Assembly (NCBI GenBank): GCA_003389325.1
Contig: QQVE01000024.1
Span: 1 to 64,000, forward strand
Source of the DNA: Planctomycetota bacterium
GTDB taxonomy: Bacteria > Planctomycetota > Planctomycetia > Pirellulales > PALSA-1355
Reading direction: 5' to 3'
Length of the DNA: 64,000 nt
The notes below the pieces were generated by a model that searched no databases, was not told the origin of the DNA, and was given only the letters and a program-made list of their open reading frames with translations. The position numbers were made by a program, and so were the translations under genes. Position 1 is the first letter of the stretch, and every line of letters begins with the position of its first letter. This document shows, one piece after another, positions 44,079-52,831 of the stretch.

Positions 44079-44900
44079 CTACTCTCCCTCTTGATCCGGC
44101 TCGTCGAGCGAGCGCGCGTCGCCCATTTGATCCAGGTCATCAGGCGAGCGGGTGTCGTAGAAATCGCGCGGGCGGAACTCACCATTCAGGGCCTTCAAGG
44201 CTGCTGCAAGGAGAACCGCGTCCTGGCACAACGAGCGGTACTTGAGATGCCCACCGAACTCCTTGTCGAAGAAGGCCGACGCCGTCCGCTTGCTGACTTC
44301 CGCCGATCTCGCCAGTTCGTTGTTACCGACGGGTTCGAGGTTCAGGCAACCGCTCTCGGCGTACTTGTGGTGCTTTGCCAGGGCGGCGATGAGCTTCGCA
44401 CGGCCTTCGCCCCGCTCGGTGCTGCGCTTCGCCTTCGTCGGCCGTGGCGCAGTCGGCACCGAATCTGAGCGGCCATTCGCCCGTTCTGCTTGGGCATCGG
44501 CTGCCAGCTTGGCCCTAATCTTCTCTCGCTGGCCCCAGGCCGTTGCCCGGTCGTAGATTTCGGCGGCGGTCCAACTGCCTGCCTGCAGATACTCCTCGGG
44601 TATTTCTACGATCCGGCCGAGGACCTGCCAGTCTTCCACCGTTTCGGGGCGAGGGAGGTGCAAAGCCCCAAGGTCGTCGCCGATCCGATTCATGTTGTCG
44701 CGAAGCGCGTCGGCATATTCCTGCGACACCTGAAGGTGACCCTCCAATGCCTCCCGAATCTCTGGGATGTTCGCCAACCTGATGAAGGTTTGCAGATACG
44801 CACGAGTGCGCATCACAGCCCTCTTGGACTTGGGATCGTTGGCGATCGCTCGAAGATAGGCCTCGCCGGCCTTGATGCCATTGCCGGTTGGGTCTGCCAT
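44079..44900 (-). CDS. element protein of unknown function with HTH-like segment
   Basis: 273 aa, with GGAGGGG 7 nt before the ATG 44898-44900. The N-terminal half is helical (PKSKRAVMRTRAYLQTFIRLANIPEIREALEGHL). A basic hinge (APRPTKAKRSTERGEGRAK) precedes a helix-turn-helix-like part (NNELARSAEVSKRTASAFFDKEFGGHLKYRSLC), and an acidic tail ends it. It resembles element DNA-binding proteins, perhaps a replication or packaging accessory; no specific family is recognised. It is divergent from the methyltransferase gene. Confidence 0.6.
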   Translation of the reverse strand: MADPTGNGIKAGEAYLRAIANDPKSKRAVMRTRAYLQTFIRLANIPEIREALEGHLQVSQEYADALRDNMNRIGDDLGALHLPRPETVEDWQVLGRIVEIPEEYLQAGSWTAAEIYDRATAWGQREKIRAKLAADAQAERANGRSDSVPTAPRPTKAKRSTERGEGRAKLIAALAKHHKYAESGCLNLEPVGNNELARSAEVSKRTASAFFDKEFGGHLKYRSLCQDAVLLAAALKALNGEFRPRDFYDTRSPDDLDQMGDARSLDEPDQEGE

Positions 44901-45176
44901 GATCTAGCCCCTCCATCAGCGTCGGCCGAGCCGAGACACTGCGTGGCCAACCGACTCGCTGCGAATATTCTACTCCCAGCGAGTAATTGCGACATGGCGC
45001 GAATACCTGCCGTACCAAGCGCACCATGCTGTCCCAAGCCGCACTCTAGAGAATCGATGAGCGCGATTGGAGATGTCAACAAGCACCCCGGGGGAGCTTA
45101 GGTACTTTCTCGCGCCTCGCCGATGGTTTCCCACGCCCCGCTCGGCCCCGCAAGACATAGTCCGTCCGTCCGAAAT

Positions 45177-46493
45177 ATGAAACTTCGCGACCGCATCAAA
45201 GAGCTACGCCGCGTCAAAGCCAGCGATATCCTGCCGAACCCGGCGAACTGGCGGACGCACCCCAAGGCGCAGCAAGACGCAATGCGCGGCATCCTGGCCG
45301 AGGTCGGGATCGCCGACGCTCTGCTGGTGCGGGAGACGCCGGCCGGGCTGCAACTGATCGACGGGCACCTACGGGCCGACGTGGCGCCCGACAGCGAGTG
45401 GCCGGTCCTGGTCCTGGATGTCGACGACCAGGAAGCCGCGAAGCTCCTGGCCACCGTGGACCCGCTGGCGGCGATGGCCGAAACCGACCCTGAGAAACTG
45501 AAGGAGCTGCTGCACCAGATCGATGTGGACAGCGACGCCCTGCAGGAAATGCTTGCCGAGCTCGCGGCCGAGGCAGGGGTGGCCGGTGAGGAGGGCGAGA
45601 TCGTTGAGGATGAAGTACCCCAGCCGCCGGACGAAGCAATCACCAAGCCCGGCGATCTTTGGATCCTGGGCACCCACCGACTGCTCTGCGGCGACTCCAG
45701 CAAGCCGGAAGATGTCGATCGCTTGCTCGACGGGGCCGTGATTCAACTCTGCAACACCGACCCGCCGTACAACGTGAAGGTCGAGCCCCGCAGCAACAAC
45801 GCGATCGCGGCTGGGCTGAGTTCGTTCGCTGGGCCTAAGCATCACCAGTCGCTTGACCTGGCCCGCCATCCGGAGAAGTCGAAACCAACCGGCAAGCAGC
45901 TTCGCCCCAAGGATCGGCCGCTAGCCAACGACTTCGTTTCCGACGACGCGTTCGACCAGCTACTGGCCGCGTGGTTCGGCAACATCGCCCGCGTGCTCGA
46001 GCCGGGCCGGGCGTTCTACATCTGGGGCGGCTATGCCAACTGTGCCAACTACCCGCCGGTGCTGAAGGCATGCGAGCTGTACTTTTCACAGGCAGTGATT
46101 TGGGTCAAGGAACATCCGGTGCTGACCCGGAAGGACTTCATGGGCAACCACGAGTGGTGCTTCTACGGCTGGCGTGAGGGCGCCGCTCACGTGTTCCTCG
46201 GCCCGAACAACGCGGTCGACGTGTGGAACGTGAAGAAGATCAACCCGCAGTCGATGGTGCATCTCACCGAGAAGCCGGTCGAGCTCGCCGCGCGAGCCAT
46301 CCGGTACTCATCCCGTCCAGGCGAGAACGTGCTGGATCTGTTCGGCGGCAGTGGCAGCACGCTCATGGCGGCTGAGCAGACCGGCCGGCGAGCGTACCTC
46401 ATGGAGCTCGATCCGCTCTACTGCGATGTGATCGTCCAGCGCTGGGAGAAGTTCACGCAGCGGAAGGCCCAACGGGCCGGGGAGGCCACGTGA
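45177..46493 (+). CDS. ParB-like domain plus N4/N6 DNA methyltransferase
   Basis: 438 aa from the ATG 45177 (MKLRDRIKELRRVKASDILPNPANWRTHP). Residues 1-130 form a ParB/Srx-like nuclease-fold domain (IDGHLRADVA). The methyltransferase (about 155-430) has the catalytic TDPPYN and the SAM motif FGGSGST in permuted beta-class order. It would methylate adenine or cytosine in a specific DNA site. No restriction endonuclease gene adjoins it, so it is an orphan modification enzyme of the sort carried by phages and integrative elements for protection or regulation. Confidence 0.88.
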   Translation: MKLRDRIKELRRVKASDILPNPANWRTHPKAQQDAMRGILAEVGIADALLVRETPAGLQLIDGHLRADVAPDSEWPVLVLDVDDQEAAKLLATVDPLAAMAETDPEKLKELLHQIDVDSDALQEMLAELAAEAGVAGEEGEIVEDEVPQPPDEAITKPGDLWILGTHRLLCGDSSKPEDVDRLLDGAVIQLCNTDPPYNVKVEPRSNNAIAAGLSSFAGPKHHQSLDLARHPEKSKPTGKQLRPKDRPLANDFVSDDAFDQLLAAWFGNIARVLEPGRAFYIWGGYANCANYPPVLKACELYFSQAVIWVKEHPVLTRKDFMGNHEWCFYGWREGAAHVFLGPNNAVDVWNVKKINPQSMVHLTEKPVELAARAIRYSSRPGENVLDLFGGSGSTLMAAEQTGRRAYLMELDPLYCDVIVQRWEKFTQRKAQRAGEAT

Positions 46494-46514
46494 ACGCGAC
46501 GTTTCGCCCGTGTC

Positions 46515-46587
46515 GCGGCCGGTGGCCCGCCTTGGCCACGGCCGCCCGCAACGAGAAAACGCCCCGACGCGGCGAACGTGGGGCGTT
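46515..46587. terminator. two consecutive hairpins between convergent genes
   Basis: Hairpin 1 (46515-46545) pairs GCGGCC...TGGCC with GGCCACGGCCGC, with one bulged base. Hairpin 2 (46558-46587) pairs AACGCCCC with GGGGCGTT. They lie after the methyltransferase and before the convergent HARE-HTH gene and could end both transcripts, although no long T-run follows. Confidence 0.5.
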
Positions 46588-46609
46588 GGGGCGGGACCCC
46601 GGGCGGAGC

Positions 46610-46945
46610 CTACCCGTTGGCGGTGAAGTGGCCGCGATCGGTCTTCTTGAAGCGGGCCTCTTTGCCCTTGGCTCCGATCTCGCGGAGGATCGCGCTGTAG
46701 AGTGTCGCATGCGGCGTCTTGCCACCGGGGCTGGTCCACAAGCCCTTCGCCGCCATCGCGTCAATTATCTCCTTCGTGTTCATCGGCTCTTTCGACGCGG
46801 CCAGGACCTGCGCTGCGGCATCCAGAGCGCTGAGCTTCTTCGGTTCGGCGATCTTCAGCTTCGGCTGCTTGGCGGGAGCGCCCTTGCCCTTCGGCGCCTT
46901 ACGAGTTTTGGGGGCGGGCTTCTTGGGGGCTTTCTTCGTAGCCAT
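46610..46945 (-). CDS. HARE-HTH domain protein with Lys/Ala/Pro-rich N-terminus
   Basis: 111 aa from the ATG 46943-46945 with GAGGAG as ribosome site. The first 35 residues are a Lys/Ala/Pro tail like histone H1 (KKAPKKPAPKTRKAPKGKG). Residues about 40-111 (SALDAAAQVLAASKEPMNTKEIIDAMAAKGLW...TLYSAILREIGAKGKEARFKKTDRGHF) match the HB1-ASXL-restriction-endonuclease HTH (HARE-HTH), a winged helix linked to DNA modification systems. It is next to an orphan methyltransferase, which fits this association. It may sense or read modified DNA. Confidence 0.78.
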   Translation of the reverse strand: MATKKAPKKPAPKTRKAPKGKGAPAKQPKLKIAEPKKLSALDAAAQVLAASKEPMNTKEIIDAMAAKGLWTSPGGKTPHATLYSAILREIGAKGKEARFKKTDRGHFTANG

Positions 46946-47253
46946 GTCTCGTCTCCTCGGAAACGGGTGCGATGGGGCTGCCATCATCAGGCTCGCGGAA
47001 CCGCCCGCGAACAGTCACACAGGAGCCATCGGTCGCGGCGGACATCAAGCGCTGACTGGCCAAATCGGACGAGAACTCGGCAGATTCTTTTCACTGGCTG
47101 CACGCCGCAGTCTTCGGTTTAGCCAACCTGCCAACCACCCTGTGCAGGCCGCCTACACTTGGCGCATCACGTCGGTTTTGGCCGCACGCACGATGGCGAG
47201 GGCAATCCGCTGCAATTTCGGGGCGACGGGCTTGCGCGATTAGCATCGTCCAC

Positions 47254-47281
47254 TTGACTTTTTCAGCGTTTGAACTATCTT
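47254..47281 (+). promoter_or_regulatory. promoter of the arsR/smtB-type gene
   Basis: TTGACT (47254-47259) and TATCTT (47276-47281) with a 16-bp spacer lie 25 bp before the ATG of the metal-sensor gene, in a very AT-rich patch that could include the repressor's operator. The rest of the gap 46946-47253 shows no gene. Confidence 0.6.
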
Positions 47282-47306
47282 TTATTTAATCAACTGATGG
47301 AATGTC

Positions 47307-47654
47307 ATGACTACGAAGCGAACTTGTGGCGATAACGATCATCAAGCGGGTGCGCAACTATTGCCCGACGACTCGGTTTGCTTGCGCGCAGCGGGGATCT
47401 TTCGGGCCCTCGGTGATCCCGGGCGATTGCAGGTACTGGCACTCCTCTCACGCAAGGAGATGTGCGTCACGGAGATCGCGCTTTCGCTCGAAGAACGAAT
47501 CTCGACCGTTTCGCAGCGACTCAAACTGCTCAAAAGCGAACGGCTCGTACAGAGGCGACGTGAGGGTCAACACTTGTATTATTCCTTGACAGACAAACAC
47601 GTATCGCGTTTGGTCTCGAACGCGATTGATCATGCGCAAGAGGTCGACGCTTAG
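47307..47654 (+). CDS. ArsR/SmtB-family zinc-sensing repressor
   Basis: 115 aa. The winged-helix region LGDPGRLQVLALLSRKEMCVTEIALSLEERISTVSQRLKLLKSERLVQRRREGQHLYYSL is standard ArsR/SmtB. The C-terminal helix carries D96, H98, H109 and E112 with the spacing D-x-H-x10-H-x2-E. This is the alpha-5 zinc site of SmtB/CzrA (SmtB D104, H106, H117, E120). No alpha-3 CVC arsenic site is seen (MCVTE has a single Cys). I infer a zinc-released repressor of its own operon with the His-rich protein 58 bp downstream. Confidence 0.88.
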   Translation: MTTKRTCGDNDHQAGAQLLPDDSVCLRAAGIFRALGDPGRLQVLALLSRKEMCVTEIALSLEERISTVSQRLKLLKSERLVQRRREGQHLYYSLTDKHVSRLVSNAIDHAQEVDA

Positions 47655-47712
47655 CGGACGTTTCTATCGACGTGGAACTCGGCCATCAAATTCAATGAGA
47701 AAGGGGGGAGCG

Positions 47713-48060
47713 ATGCCCGCAACCCACAAGAATCATGACCATCAGCACGGCGAGCAGTGTGGCCATACTGCGGTCGAACATGATGGGCACGTTGACTATC
47801 TTCACGACGGCCACTTGCATCACCAGCAGCAGGACGGCGAGGTGGTCGAACATGTGATTGAGGTCAGCGCCGCGAATCCAGCAACTTGTACGCCGGATCA
47901 CAAGTGCGCCGGACATGACAAGGACCACGTTCACGGGCCCGGTTGTGGGCACGAGGCGGTTCCCCATGGCGACCACGTCGACTATCTCGTCGATGGACAC
48001 CTGCACCATCCGCATGGCGGGCATTGCGACAACCACGGACCAATGCACGTCGTCTCTTGA
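47713..48060 (+). CDS. His-rich metal-binding protein with internal repeat
   Basis: 115 aa, about a quarter histidine, with GGGGGGAG before the ATG 47713. It contains two copies of a motif, CGHTAVEHDGHVDYLHDGHL near residue 16 and CGHEAVPHGDHVDYLVDGHL near residue 75, separated by a Cys-containing link (PATCTPDHKCAGHDKDH). No signal peptide, so cytosolic. Zinc storage or buffering under an SmtB-type sensor is a reasonable inference. A family of similar small His-rich proteins is known to me only as hypothetical. Confidence 0.75.
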   Translation: MPATHKNHDHQHGEQCGHTAVEHDGHVDYLHDGHLHHQQQDGEVVEHVIEVSAANPATCTPDHKCAGHDKDHVHGPGCGHEAVPHGDHVDYLVDGHLHHPHGGHCDNHGPMHVVS

Positions 48061-48084
48061 CCTTTTCTTCAGCCTCAGCAGTCC

Positions 48085-48124
48085 AAAGCCGCGCTCGACT
48101 CCGGGCGCGGCTTTGTTGTTGTTT
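48085..48124. terminator. terminator between His-rich protein and ZIP genes
   Basis: AAAGCCGCGC (48085-48094) pairs with GCGCGGCTTT (48105-48114), followed by a GTTGTTGTTT tract; A-rich on the 5' side, so it can serve both convergent genes. Confidence 0.7.
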
Positions 48125-48185
48125 AGGGAAGTGGAATTCCACTGCTGCCAGATAGGCCGAACTGGTATCGCCGATTTGGCGACGA

Positions 48186-49259
48186 TCAGTGCAGATGTGC
48201 CGGTTCGAGAAACTGAATTGCCCAAGCGAGGCCGATTCCGAGCAGCAGCGCGATGCTCAGCCGCACGCGGTTGTGCGAATGAAACTCCATTTCCGGCAGC
48301 AAGTCCGCCAGCGCAATGCAGATGAACACGCCCGCTGAAAATGCGAGGCTGCATCCCACGATGAAGTGTCCGTCCGCGCTCATTTGTCCAACCCCGAGCA
48401 GAAACGCGGCCGCACCAATTGGACACAGTGACGCGTAGACGAGATTCACGATCCAGCGCTGATTCGCCGACTTGCCTGCGTGCATCATCAAGGTTGTGAT
48501 CGACAGGGAGTCCAGCGGTTTGTGCAGGGCGATGGCCAGCACGATCCCCAGCCCCATGAACCCAGTCGACTCGTGCTGGGATTCTGCCCGCATAGTAGCT
48601 CCCAGGGCCAGTCCATCCATCAGCGTATGGACTGCCAGGCCAAGCAGTGCACCCGTCCAACTCAGACGGCCCGGATGCCCGTGGGCATGATCGCACTGGG
48701 AATCATGGGAGTGAGCATGAACTGCGTCTGTTTCGGCAGCGGCCTCAGCAACAGAGCCAGAGGGCCATGAATCGACTGGCAGCGCGGGCTCGTGGTGATG
48801 GACGTGAAACGCTCGGAGCAGAAAGAACATCGCCACCATCCCGACCATCATCCACTTGGCAACCGTGTCTCCCTCGTCCTGTCCGAGTTCATGCAGGGCG
48901 TGGGGCAGGAGGTGCAGCACACCGATGCCTAGAATCAGCCCGCCGATGATGCTGATCACGAATTGAAATCGCAGGTGCGTAAGCTGCCAGTGCCCCGGCA
49001 GCCATCCGCCGAATATCGACGCGGCTGCGATCAATATCGAATATAGGCCTAGCCAACCCCACGGATTCGCTGCTGGCTGGTCGGAGATCCGCGCGGACTC
49101 CGTGGCGGCGTGCTCGTGAGGATGCGAATGAGCGTGGTCGTGCGTGTGCTGCTCTCTCTCGCCGGCCGACGCCGACAAGGAACGGCTCGTCGCCTCCGCT
49201 GCGCTGACAAGGCAAACTGCCACGGCAGCCGCAATGATACCGAGTTTCGAATTGCTCAT
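48186..49259 (-). CDS. ZIP-family zinc transporter
   Basis: 357 aa from the ATG 49257-49259. After an N-terminal helix there is a His-rich loop (HTHDHAHSHPHEHAATE) and then the ZIP membrane core. The TM4 motif is in HTLMDGLALGATM and TM5 in ALHKPLDSLSITTLM. A second His-rich loop (HAHSHDSQCDHAHGH) lies between TM3 and TM4. ZIP proteins carry Zn2+ (or other divalent metals) into the cytoplasm. A TGCAA-N5-TTGCA palindrome lies 132 bp upstream, overlapping a possible promoter, so zinc-repressed expression is likely. Confidence 0.88.
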   Translation of the reverse strand: MSNSKLGIIAAAVAVCLVSAAEATSRSLSASAGEREQHTHDHAHSHPHEHAATESARISDQPAANPWGWLGLYSILIAAASIFGGWLPGHWQLTHLRFQFVISIIGGLILGIGVLHLLPHALHELGQDEGDTVAKWMMVGMVAMFFLLRAFHVHHHEPALPVDSWPSGSVAEAAAETDAVHAHSHDSQCDHAHGHPGRLSWTGALLGLAVHTLMDGLALGATMRAESQHESTGFMGLGIVLAIALHKPLDSLSITTLMMHAGKSANQRWIVNLVYASLCPIGAAAFLLGVGQMSADGHFIVGCSLAFSAGVFICIALADLLPEMEFHSHNRVRLSIALLLGIGLAWAIQFLEPAHLH

Positions 49260-49390
49260 GCTTGGCAAGATTGGAAGCGGTGGCTGGCTATGGCGACCTT
49301 CAGGCACGACTCGGCAACAAGTGCTCGCTCACTAACCGCGCCCAACGCGCAATCGCGGCAGCAACGCCATCCGCACAGTGTACTTCTTTG

Positions 49391-49405
49391 TGCAATTCGA
49401 TTGCA
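49391..49405. promoter_or_regulatory. Zur-like operator, site 1 (ZIP gene)
   Basis: TGCAATTCGATTGCA is a TGCAA-N5-TTGCA palindrome. On the minus strand its TTGCAA can serve as -35, with TACACT 18 bp on as -10 for the ZIP gene. The rest of the 49260-49700 gap holds no gene. Confidence 0.7.
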
Positions 49406-49700
49406 ATGTAGCTCCGCTCTAGGCTTTGGACGATACCGAAGCCGCGGCGCCTGTCGCCCTTGGAACGCACGCGCGATTGCCGCCCACGTACGCTTCGCCA
49501 ACGCCGGGCTCTAGGTCATGCACGCGGAAGTCGCGTGGCTCAGCGCTTCCATAGCTGTCCCAGGCCTGTGATCCCCCAAAAACGCCCTCGGCGGTGGCGC
49601 CGGGGCCCGCAGCGGGCAGGCGTACCCGGCGTCGACCAGGGCCATGTATCGAGCCTGGGCGGGACGCAGACCAGGCAAGAGCGCGTTCGAGAGACCTACT

Positions 49701-49715
49701 TGCAAAGTAATTGCA
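49701..49715. promoter_or_regulatory. Zur-like operator, site 2 (cobW operon)
   Basis: TGCAAAGTAATTGCA matches the palindrome. TTGCAA at 49700-49705 and TATCAT at 49722-49727, spaced 16 bp, form a promoter whose -35 lies in the site, so bound repressor would block RNA polymerase. Confidence 0.75.
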
Positions 49716-49743
49716 TGTGTGTATCATGCAGGGGTGATGCTTT

Positions 49744-49758
49744 TGCAATCGGTTTGCA
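49744..49758. promoter_or_regulatory. Zur-like operator, site 3 (cobW operon)
   Basis: TGCAATCGGTTTGCA, the second palindrome before the COG0523 GTPase gene, starts 43 bp after site 2 begins and ends 54 bp before the start codon. The pair would allow cooperative repression. Confidence 0.75.
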
Positions 49759-49812
49759 TGTAGTTTACGTTGCGACAACCCACATCGCCCCTAGGGCCAG
49801 GCTCAACTGCTG

Positions 49813-51072
49813 ATGAGACGACGCCTCCCAGTCACCGTCCTCTCCGTCTTCCTCGGGGCCGGGAAAACGACGCTCTTGAATCATGTTCTGGCGAACCGAG
49901 AAGGCTTGCGCGTGGCCGTGATCGTGAATGACATGAGCCAGGTGAATGTCGACGCGCGGCTGATCCGGGAAGGGGGCGCAGCGCTGAGCCGCACGGAAGA
50001 AACGCTCGTTGAAATGACGAATGGATGCATCTGCTGCACGCTTCGTGAAGATTTGCTACGAGAGGTCGCGGCACTGGCCAAGGAAGGCCGCTTTGACTAC
50101 CTACTGATCGAGTCGACGGGCGTTTCGGAGCCATTGCCCGTGGCTGAGACGTTCGTGTTTGAGGACGACGAGGGCATGACGTTGTCTCGGTACGCGCGAC
50201 TTGACACGATGGTCACGGTAGTCGACGCTTCGAGCTTCTTGTCGCTCTATCGATCGTCGGACGACCTAGTCGACTTAACGCTAGGCGTCGACGAGACCGA
50301 CGAGCGAAGCCTTGTCGACCTGCTGGTCGATCAGGTCGAGTTCGCCGACGTGATCGTGCTCAACAAGCTCGACCTTGTTGACGCTGCTGAGCTTGCCCAT
50401 CTGGAGCAATTGCTCGGGCTGCTGAACCCGCGGGCCACGCTGTTGCAAGCCGTCCACGGCAAAGTGCCCCTCTCAGAAATCCTGAACACGAAGCGATTCG
50501 ACCTGGCGGAGGCGAGCACCGTCGACGGATGGCTCGCCGAACCGCGAGACCAACGAACGTCGGAGACGGACGAGTACGGGATTTCCAGCTTTGTCTACCG
50601 GGCACGCCAGCCGTTTCATCCGGAGCGGCTGTGGCTCGCTCTCGAAACCGACTTGCTGCCGAGTGCACTGCGTTCGAAGGGGCTCGTGTGGCTTGCCACG
50701 CGACACGACTGGGCCTGCATCTGGTCACAAGCGGGAGTCTCCTGCCACTTGACCTTCGGCGGCTCGTGGTGGGCTGAAACGCCGCTGGACGACTGGCCCG
50801 ACGACGAGGCGGATCGCCAAGCCATTCGGGCGATGTTCGAAGGCGACTATCGCGACCGCCGCCAGGAGCTCGTCGTTATCGGTCAGGGCCTCGACGCAGC
50901 GGCCATCTCGGTGGCGCTCGATGCCGCACTGCTCACCGACGAGGAAATGTCGCTCGGCCCCGACACCTGGGCGCAATGGAACGACCCGTTCCCCACGTGG
51001 GACGACTCGCCGGACGACAGCAGCGAGCCAGTACCTCCCGCGGAGAACGGCGACGACAACCTTTACTGGTAG
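49813..51072 (+). CDS. COG0523 (CobW/ZigA-like) metal-chaperone GTPase
   Basis: 419 aa. The G1 loop FLGAGKTT (13-20) is preceded by SV rather than the usual SG. The metal motif GCICC has C72, C74 and C75. ESTG and VLNKLDLVD (G4) follow, and the C-terminal CobW domain ends in [23 protein letters not shown]. The family inserts or delivers zinc to client proteins using GTP. Two TGCAA-N5-TTGCA sites upstream and neighbouring ZIP, Fur-family and DksA-like genes point to a zinc-scarcity role. A flavoprotein gene starts 16 bp after its stop. Confidence 0.9.
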   Translation: MRRRLPVTVLSVFLGAGKTTLLNHVLANREGLRVAVIVNDMSQVNVDARLIREGGAALSRTEETLVEMTNGCICCTLREDLLREVAALAKEGRFDYLLIESTGVSEPLPVAETFVFEDDEGMTLSRYARLDTMVTVVDASSFLSLYRSSDDLVDLTLGVDETDERSLVDLLVDQVEFADVIVLNKLDLVDAAELAHLEQLLGLLNPRATLLQAVHGKVPLSEILNTKRFDLAEASTVDGWLAEPRDQRTSETDEYGISSFVYRARQPFHPERLWLALETDLLPSALRSKGLVWLATRHDWACIWSQAGVSCHLTFGGSWWAETPLDDWPDDEADRQAIRAMFEGDYRDRRQELVVIGQGLDAAAISVALDAALLTDEEMSLGPDTWAQWNDPFPTWDDSPDDSSEPVPPAENGDDNLYW

Positions 51073-51088
51073 GTTCCGACAAATTCCG

Positions 51089-52213
51089 ATGCGAAAGCGA
51101 AGATTTGATGTCCTGGTAGTCGGCGCCGGCCCCGCGGGCCGCGGTGTGTCGATCCTGCTCCAGCAGTACCTGGGGATCCGCAACTTCTCGGTCGTTGACC
51201 GGTATGGGGTGGGCGCCTCGTTTGCTCGCTGGCCGAAGGAGATGCGGCTGATCACGCCGTCGTTCCCCGGCAACGGCTTCGGCGCGTTCGATCTCAATTC
51301 GATTGCCGTCGGTACGTCGCCCGCCCATAGCTTGCAATGCGAACATCCCTCGGGCGTCGAGTACGCGGCCTATCTCAGGGCCGTGGCCGAGCATTTCGAG
51401 TTGCCCGTCGAAACGGGCGTCGAAGTATTCGGTGTGGAGCCCGATGCCGGAGACAGCCTCCTCCACATCCACACATCTCTGGGCCCCAGGACGACACGCT
51501 TTGTCGTTTGGGCGGCCGGCGAGTTCCAGTCGCCGCGCACGTCCAGCTTCCCCGGAGCCGAGTCTTGCACGCACGTCGGGCAGGTCGGTTCCTGGAAAGA
51601 TGTCGCAAAGGATCAGGCGCTGGTGATCGGCGGCGCGGAGAGCGGCATCGATGCGGCGGTCAATCTGGCGCGTTTGGGGGCGAGCGTGCGTGTGCTCGAT
51701 CCCCACTTCACGTTGGAGGACGAAGCGAGCGACCCGAGCGTCGTTCTCTCGCCCTATACGCGAAGAAGGCTGGTGGCAGCCCAGCGCCGCGGCAGCATTG
51801 AGTTGATCGAAACCCCCCAGGTGGTCGAGGTGCGGACGAGCCACGAGCGCTACGAGATCCTTGGTGCCGATGGGTCACGATTCCGCACCGGCACGCCGCC
51901 GATTCTGGCGAACGGATTCGAGACCAGTGCCCGTCTGCTGCAGCCGCACTTCGCCTGGCGCGACGACGGCTGCCCGGTGCTGTCGGCCGATGATGAATCG
52001 ACCGTGGTCCCTGGGCTGTTTCTAGCCGGACCGGGCGTGCGGCACGATCACCACGTGTTTTGCTTCATCTACAAGTTTCGCCAGCGGTTTGCCGTGGTTG
52101 CCCGGGCAATCGGTTCACGTTTGGGCATCGACGTGGAGCCGCTGGAAGCACTGCGGGCCGAGGGCATGTTCCTCGATGACTTGTCGTGCTGCGGCAGCGA
52201 GTGCGTGTGTTGA
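51089..52213 (+). CDS. FAD/NAD(P)-binding oxidoreductase in the cobW operon
   Basis: 374 aa from the ATG 51089 (MRKRRFDVLVVGAGPAGRGV), 16 bp after the GTPase gene. The N-terminal GxGxxG (12-17) binds FAD. A second nucleotide site GGAESGIDAAVNLARLGASVRVLD lies near residue 180, and PGLFLAGPGV near 310 is the family's third motif. It resembles flavin monooxygenase/thioredoxin-reductase-type oxidoreductases. The C-terminus is unusual: LDDLSCCGSECVC, five cysteines in nine residues, suggesting metal or thiol chemistry. The substrate is unknown. The same promoter control as the GTPase is inferred. Confidence 0.8.
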   Translation: MRKRRFDVLVVGAGPAGRGVSILLQQYLGIRNFSVVDRYGVGASFARWPKEMRLITPSFPGNGFGAFDLNSIAVGTSPAHSLQCEHPSGVEYAAYLRAVAEHFELPVETGVEVFGVEPDAGDSLLHIHTSLGPRTTRFVVWAAGEFQSPRTSSFPGAESCTHVGQVGSWKDVAKDQALVIGGAESGIDAAVNLARLGASVRVLDPHFTLEDEASDPSVVLSPYTRRRLVAAQRRGSIELIETPQVVEVRTSHERYEILGADGSRFRTGTPPILANGFETSARLLQPHFAWRDDGCPVLSADDESTVVPGLFLAGPGVRHDHHVFCFIYKFRQRFAVVARAIGSRLGIDVEPLEALRAEGMFLDDLSCCGSECVC

Positions 52214-52250
52214 GAATCGTTTCGCGTGTGCTTCAACAAGGAGAGTTGAG

Positions 52251-52763
52251 ATGGGAACCGTTGCATGCGTCGGCCTCTTGGCCACGTGGTTGTCCGGATT
52301 CGGCGCGCCGGCACAGTATTCGCAATGGAGCGCCAAGCCGGTGGTGGTTGTGCCCACTGCGGCGCACGCCCGACTGGTCGAGCCAGTCGCCGGCCCTCAC
52401 GTAGCTGTGAAGTGCCTCGCAGAGCCTGCGGCCAACTCGGGCTACGCGATGCGGAACACCTACATGCGCGGGCTGATGGCGGCCGACCTGCTTCTCGTCG
52501 ATCGAGGGGAGCAAGGACTTGAGAGCCGGTTGTGGACCGAACGCCTCGAGAATTGCGGGGGGCCGATGATTGTCGACTTTCCCGTAGCGGAGTCACTTCC
52601 GGGTCGCGCTATCGGGCCGCGGTTCGTCGCCTGGCATTCCATCGCCGAGGCGTTGTCCAAGGGACTCCCCCGGTTCCGCGACCAGTTTCAAATCAATGCA
52701 CACGTGGGGGCAAGTGCTCCACAGATCGTCCTCGACGTACCGGCGGGCAACCGCGACGACTGA
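52251..52763 (+). CDS. 170-aa protein of unknown function, third gene of the cobW operon
   Basis: The ATG at 52251 is preceded by AAGGAG at 52238-52243, 37 bp after the flavoprotein stop. The protein is 170 aa; the first 20 residues are mildly hydrophobic (MGTVACVGLLATWLSGFGAP) and could be a weak signal or anchor. The body shows no motif I recognise (GYAMRNTYMRGLMAADLLLVDRGEQ; HSIAEALSKGLPRFRDQF). Its end overlaps, tail to tail, the reading frame that continues past the cobW remnant on the other strand. It is probably zinc-regulated with its operon. Confidence 0.65.
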   Translation: MGTVACVGLLATWLSGFGAPAQYSQWSAKPVVVVPTAAHARLVEPVAGPHVAVKCLAEPAANSGYAMRNTYMRGLMAADLLLVDRGEQGLESRLWTERLENCGGPMIVDFPVAESLPGRAIGPRFVAWHSIAEALSKGLPRFRDQFQINAHVGASAPQIVLDVPAGNRDD

Positions 52764-52831
52764 AGCAAGCGCACGGGTGCCTGCCGCGATGGTAAGACAA
52801 GCCGAGTGGAAAGGGCTTCCTCGACGCTTAA

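Larger units (their letters stand above)
39975..47000. mobile_element. integrative element at ssrA (right end uncertain)
   Basis: It starts at the 3' end of the tmRNA. It contains integrase, zinc-ribbon protein, primase/ATPase, HTH protein, an HTH-containing unknown, ParB-methyltransferase and HARE-HTH protein. The first four match the element at tRNA-Ala in kind and order. No second copy of the tmRNA 3' sequence was seen to the right in the window, so the end given (about 47 kb) is a guess from gene content. The metal cluster beyond could also be cargo with the end outside the window. Confidence 0.6.
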
